A stretch of 64,000 nucleotides of DNA from Eupeodes corollae (Eukaryota; Arthropoda; Insecta; Diptera; Syrphidae). A model generated the notes under the pieces. The model searched no databases and was not told where the DNA came from. It was given only the letters and a program-made list of their open reading frames with translations. The stretch covers positions 286,395,992-286,459,991 of the forward strand of contig NC_079147.1 in NCBI RefSeq assembly GCF_945859685.1, read 5' to 3'. Made by a program: the position numbers and the translations under genes. Below are positions 57,110 to 64,000 of the stretch, one piece after another; positions within the stretch are counted from its first letter, which is position 1; each line of letters begins with the position of its first letter.

Positions 57110-58380
57110 CTGTGATGGGTTTTACCAATGATTAAATTATTCAGCTATAACCAATGGAGCTTTTACTAGATTCAATATCATTTGCCATATTGTTCGGTGC
57201 TCAGTTTTGTGTCCTCCTTTGCATGAATCACATGCTAACTAATTATATTATTACCCTAAGAATTAATTAACTAATAAAGTAGAATTATATATTTGAAGTG
57301 AAATAATCTGCCTTTTTACTCGAGTCACCACAGTGGCGATGAGGATAAAAATATCTTACCGAAAGTTCTTCAAAAATGAAAGAAACAACAAAAAAAAAAC
57401 AATAAAAAGTGCAAAATGTCAATTATCGCCTCAGTTGAAAAAATTAATTTTAATCAAAACGACTGGCATATATTGAAAGCGCAGTTAGACCAGTTTTTCA
57501 TTGCTTACGATGTAACCGAGGAAGTAAAGAAGAAAGCAATTATAATAAGTGCTTTATAAGAACAATCATATAAATTGGTTAATAATTTGATTCACCGAAA
57601 TAAAATAGAAACGGCTTCGTAGGATTTGCTAAGAAAAGCTTTCAGCGATCATCTTAAACCTACAGTTTCTTTCAGCGCCACAAGTTCTACTCTGCAGTTA
57701 AATATCACCATAAAACAGTAAACCAATGGGCAGCACGAGTGCGATCACTTTCTATAAGCTGCTAGTTTGGAGTTGAGCTTAATTCACCTCTACGCGATAA
57801 GTTCGTAATGCGACTGCAGGATGGAGTGGTAAAGGACAAGCTATTTTTGGAGAGCGTGGAGAAGTTAACATTCGACAAAGCCGTTGAAATTGCTAATGCG
57901 ATGGAGTGTGTCAAGCACCAGTACGCGGTTAACGTAAGCATAAAACAAGAACCAAGTTCATCTGACGGTAATTATCGAATTGGCAAACGAGGCAAAGGGG
58001 CAACAGTGGGCAGGTAAAGGGCAAACAACATCTTCAGCAGCAGCGTGGACAAAAGCAACAAGGTAACAACAGCTATATGGACAGTAAGTAGTCAATTTGT
58101 GGTCTGTCAAATCATATAGAAAGCTCATGTCGATTTAAGAACTATCGATGTAAACGATGTAAAAGAAGTGGGCATTTGCAACGTGTGTGTCCAAATAAAA
58201 ATAATGATTATAACGGACAACAAGATTTGAAGTATATCGAAGGAACTGAATTACCTTTGTTTAATTTAACTTCTAGTATAGAATCAAATGAACCTTTTAA
58301 ATTAAAAGTTTGCATGAATAGTATTCCTATGAATGACGATGGAAATTGACACGGGTGCTTCTATTTCTGCGATGTTCAAA
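57110..58380 (+). mobile_element. gypsy-type LTR retrotransposon fragment (LTR, leader, Gag, start of protease)
   Basis: A likely LTR is 57110-57332 (TGTGATGG...CACCACA), followed by a possible primer site GTGGCGATGAGGAT. Gag begins at about 57417 (MSIIASVEKINFNQNDWHIL) but carries several stops. 57808-58017 is open, then at about 58090-58195 two CCHC-type knuckles (C...H....C, CKRCKRSGHLQRVC). The protease signature DTGAS is at about 58350, after a one-base shift. The element breaks off at about 58380, where an RTE-like LINE begins. No reverse transcriptase or second LTR is present. Confidence 0.7.
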
Positions 58381-60437
<2,057 letters not shown>

Positions 60438-61845
60438 TATTTGATGCAGCTAACTACAGAGGGATTTCCTTTTTAAATGGATCTTACAAGATTTTTACAA
60501 CGATGATGCATAAGTGTCTTGTTACCGGAAACTTTCTTAGAGAGTTCCAGGCTTGATTTAGACCATGATTCAGCAATAGATAACATTTTTTATTAAGGAG
60601 CTTGGCAGAGAATTTCTTGAAACAAAGGAAAAAGCTGTATAAATGTATTTTTTATCGATTTTAAAGCAGATTTTGAAGTGCACTATTCTATAAGCTGTAT
60701 AGTCTTGGGATATCATTGAAGTTTGGTGGCGTTCGTGAGCACCTAAATAAAGGAACAAGAGCGGTTGTATGCTGTCAGACTGGTTTGGAACCTCATCGGA
60801 AGTGAGATAAGGTTGTACATTAAGCCCTATCTTGTTTCCATTATTCATTGATGACCTTAAGACAACCTGCCGGGTGGAGTGGATTTTGCAGCGATGTGGA
60901 TTAAGGCAGATAATATAGTCATGTTGAGCATTCACCGGAAACTCTGCAGCTCATGGCTAACAGGATTTACCAGCATTGTCAGCTATGAAAAATGAAGCTT
61001 TAATTGTGAAAATATTGAAAGTGTGCAAGACTACAAATACCTTAGCATTACTGTTACAAATAATTTAAATATGGATAAACACTTGAAAGACAAATTGTTT
61101 AAGGCGAAAACTGCTGTTAATATGATCTGGAAACAATGCTTCATGAATAAGTATATAGCACAAGCTGAGAGCATAGTTGTAAATGGATCACAGGTATGGG
61201 GACGTATAACGCTGAAAACGGGTCTCTCTCGTTTATTTATCAAAACACTGAAGGTACAAGCGGACTTGCTTAACGTTAATAAATGATACACGGGTCGTGA
61301 AAAAAGGCCATACAAGATCAAAACAGTTGGTATCAAAGTGGCAAGGAGGATCTAAGAATCCCTAAAAACATCTTGTATGAAGTCATTTTAAAGGTTGATG
61401 AAAAATGTAGAGCTGAATATAATGCTGAAGCGTCTAAGTCCTTGTACAGAACAACTTACAGCAGATTAAATCATAACCTTGCAGAGAACAACTATTTTAA
61501 GGATTCCAATTATGTCCGTATGATTTCTATGATGGTCAGACTACGTAGTGAACTAAGGGATTTAAATTTCATTCCAAACAGACCTGATTTATCCCTAGTG
61601 TGTAATATGTGCAACCTATCAGAAAGAGAGAATACTGTCCACTTCTTAAGAAAATTTCTGATTGTGTTTCTATTCATTGAATTTTAAATTATGTCTAATA
61701 TATATCGAACTGTATATAGTTAATATTGAAAAGTAATTATGTTGTGGGCTTTCTACATTCATTGTGTTTTGTTGTCAATCTGGCAAACGGCAATCGCCAT
61801 GCTGTATCTATATATCTACATATATATCTATTTATACAATAATTT
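60438..61845 (+). pseudogene. Decayed LINE reverse transcriptase (relative of the element at 1-1110)
   Basis: Broken frames read NYRGISFLNGSYKIFTTM at about 60450, FQA.FRP at about 60545, then DYKYLSITVTNN (61023-61286) and a C-terminal part (61373-61687) with VCNMCNLSERENTVHF. The last Cys of the zinc motif is lost. The 3' end is AT-rich with 'atctatatatctacatatat'. Many stops; it cannot be active. Confidence 0.7.
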
Positions 61846-61894
61846 AGCAACACTTACTTCAGATTATGTAAATTTACAATAAAAACCTTAACCT
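61846..61894 (+). repeat. 49-bp direct repeat, right copy
   Basis: Identical to 57059-57107; it follows immediately after the LINE 3' end. Confidence 0.9.
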
Positions 61895-63834
61895 TCCCTT
61901 TTCTTGGATACCATTTTTGTTTTCAATTTAATCCAAAAGCTTGAATTTGTCCTCCAAATAAAATATAAGAGCAACTTTTTCCAACTTCAAAGTAAAAAAA
62001 TACACTTCTTTTTCTTGTTGCTTTTTTAAAGAGAGAGACTTTTATTTTTCATCCTTTAGGTCATCCATCTTGACAGACTTTATATACGTGACTTCCGTTA
62101 TCTTTGTATAACCTACACCTTTAGACTTTAATTACAACAAGTCAAGATAAATAACCAGCATAGAAATGCTTTTTAAATTTACAACACGTCTCTAAACAAA
62201 ACTCAAAAAATAAATATCCCTTAAAAACGTAAGCGAAAAATTTTCAAAAGAGACTTCCTACAGTTTTTACCCTTTTCTTTTATTTTTCTTTCGTTCAAAA
62301 TCATAAATCACCAGAAAACCACACTAAACACACACAAACCCTCCAAAAAAGGATCAAACAAATCCGAATCTTTTATTCCAAAGCAATTTAAATTGATATT
62401 GGAATAAGACTAAAAAAAACAGCCCACAGCTCCTGAATTTGGCTTAAAAGAAGAAGAAGAAGAAAAAAAGGAAGTTGCAATAAAAACTGTTTACATCATG
62501 TTATGCCTTTTTGGTCTAATTTCCTTTTTTTGAGTTCTTTTTCTCAACTTGTTAAAGTTACAATAAAAAGGTGTTCATTTGTCTTCAAAACTTATCCTCA
62601 GAAAAATAAAAAAAAATAAAATATTGTATGAACTTTTTCTTGTTCTATAATTACGAGGGCTTAAACATCACACACCCAATAAAAAAGGAGCTACCAAGTC
62701 AAGGTACCTACGAGTTATATGTGCGATTCGAACGTGATGTGACTCTGGGAAAAAGTTAAACTCCTTTCAAGGACTTCTACTTCATTCAAGGGAAAAATAG
62801 ATTTTAATTTTCCTCAAGTAACATAACTAATAAGGAAAATAACGAAGAAAATCTTGCTCTGTCACTGCGTCCTTACAACGAATTATTATTATTGGGGGGT
62901 GTACTGATGGCAGAGAAGAGAACTGATGTCTATTCAAGTGATGTGAGTTTTATTTCGTGATAACAATGTTAATAGAGATCGTTTCAATTCCAGTTGCCAG
63001 GACGAAGCAACTCATAAAACACAGTTACATAAACGACTGTCTAGTGATGTTGTTATCACTTTGTAAGTTTCGTTTTATTAGCCTTATCCTACTCGTGGTA
63101 CGATGAGGTTTTCATATGTGTGTGTGTGTGTAGTGTATATATGACGGAAGTAAAATGAAAAGGAAATGACTTGTCAAAGTACATTTAACAAGGACATAGT
63201 GGAAAGTTATAGCGTGATTTGGTAGATGATAGGGAAGAAATACATATGAACAAACAAAACAAAGAAGTTCCTGTATGTAGGTGCACTGGGGCGTATACGT
63301 AATATTTCTTGCTTTATCAGGGGAAAATCACATTTCAAAGGAAAAATATTGTTTTTCTTTTTTTTTTTTTGATAGAACAGCTTGAAATACATCTTTTGTA
63401 TTCAACAGTTGATGTATTTTATGATGATATTATATTATTTCCGTTTGTTTTGTTGTTATGTTCTTTTGTTCTTTAAAATTGAGTTCGACAGCTTTGATGA
63501 AAAATAAATTATTTCATTTTCTAGAATTCGTGATACATTTGATTGAATTTTTAAGGATAAAATGTAATGTATAATACATGTCAAATCCATACACGTAATA
63601 GAATGAATTTTAAAAATTTAACAAATGAATGAGAAACACACACAAAAATTGATAAACAAACGTGTTGGTTTATGAAAATGACAAAGTTCACTAAATTGTA
63701 TATATTCTGCGTTATAATTCGCAATATTTGATGTCTTAAAGATGCAGGACTTTTGATTTTTTTTAATGTTAATGAAGTTGTTTGAGATATCGAAGATATA
63801 TTTTATATATAAAGATCGAGACAAAATTCAAATT
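61895..63834. other. AT-rich DNA, no gene seen
   Basis: Contains A-rich runs (62400-62480 with AAGAAG triplets), a short (GT)n at 63118-63132, and no recognisable exon, RNA gene or transposon protein. Confidence 0.5.
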
Positions 63835-64000
63835 AAACAGGGGCTGGAATGCAGCCCTCCCTGATAACTTCCCATCCCGTCCGTCGATTTGTCTTGCTTG
63901 AAATTTTAACAAAATAATCATAACAATATTTTATTTGAGGTAAATAATTTGAAGTCGGTATTTGTTTTGTTATCTTTTCGGTGTTTTTGATGTTCTGTTA
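63835..64000 (+). repeat. Dispersed ~170-bp-repeat element, copy 3 (cut by window end)
   Basis: Begins 'aacaggggctggaatgcagc' and has 'gataacttcccatcccgtcc', then 'tcgatttgtcttgcttgaa', matching the start of copy 2 at 43050-43100. The internal repeats would lie beyond the window. Confidence 0.7.

Overview
This is eukaryotic DNA from an insect, most likely a fly (Diptera, probably Brachycera). Evidence: AT-rich sequence, introns of 54-74 bp with GT-AG borders, a spliceosomal Prp6 protein very close to the fly form, immune-peptide genes with TATA plus TCAGTC initiators, and many insect transposon families (BEL/Pao, mariner, hAT, Harbinger, EnSpm/CACTA, RTE-like LINEs, gypsy). The species cannot be named from sequence alone. 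|| Layout. 1-1110: 3' part of a LINE. 1858-3250: non-coding element with ~170-bp internal repeats. 3.3-28.06 kb: a cluster of small secreted glycine-containing antimicrobial-peptide (AMP) genes of the attacin/diptericin kind. There are two subtypes, A (108 aa) and B (109 aa), each with two exons. They sit as divergent A(-)/B(+) pairs sharing one short promoter: A1/B1 (4.2-5.6 kb), A2/B2 (11.3-12.7 kb) and, in inverted order, B3/A3 (26.6-28.0 kb). A seventh, truncated copy (psi-B4, 15.2-15.4 kb) remains from a fourth pair. Spacer DNA 5.6-11.06 kb reappears inverted at 15.42-18.9 kb plus 26.16-26.6 kb, so the whole locus is a large inverted duplication. It carries Harbinger, mariner, hAT and tRNA-like SINE debris. 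A complete, apparently young BEL/Pao retrotransposon (18918-26154; 393-bp LTRs that look identical, ACTGT target duplication, one 1759-aa polyprotein) sits in the right arm. || 28.8-29.5 kb: a terminal-inverted-repeat element with a second copy at 49.7-50.2 kb. 29711-35177: a decayed EnSpm/CACTA-like DNA transposon whose two ends are packed with short palindromes around GTTTATTG. 36407-39390: Prp6, four exons, with one surplus base in an A7 run. 39447-40133: an unrecognised two-exon gene of 210 codons, convergent with Prp6. || 40.2-64 kb: no further host gene recognised; a second and third copy of the ~170-bp-repeat element, SINE pieces, RTE-like LINE fragments, mariner fragments, a gypsy gag fragment and long AT-rich stretches. 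|| Working together: the AMP pairs probably respond jointly to infection, since each shared promoter holds NF-kB-like and GATA sites between two TATA/initiator cores. Prp6 and its neighbour are housekeeping-type genes. The rest is transposon-driven accessory DNA. The most notable structures are the inverted AMP cluster with its triplicated bidirectional promoter, the EnSpm element with palindromic ends, and the dispersed ~170-bp-repeat element.
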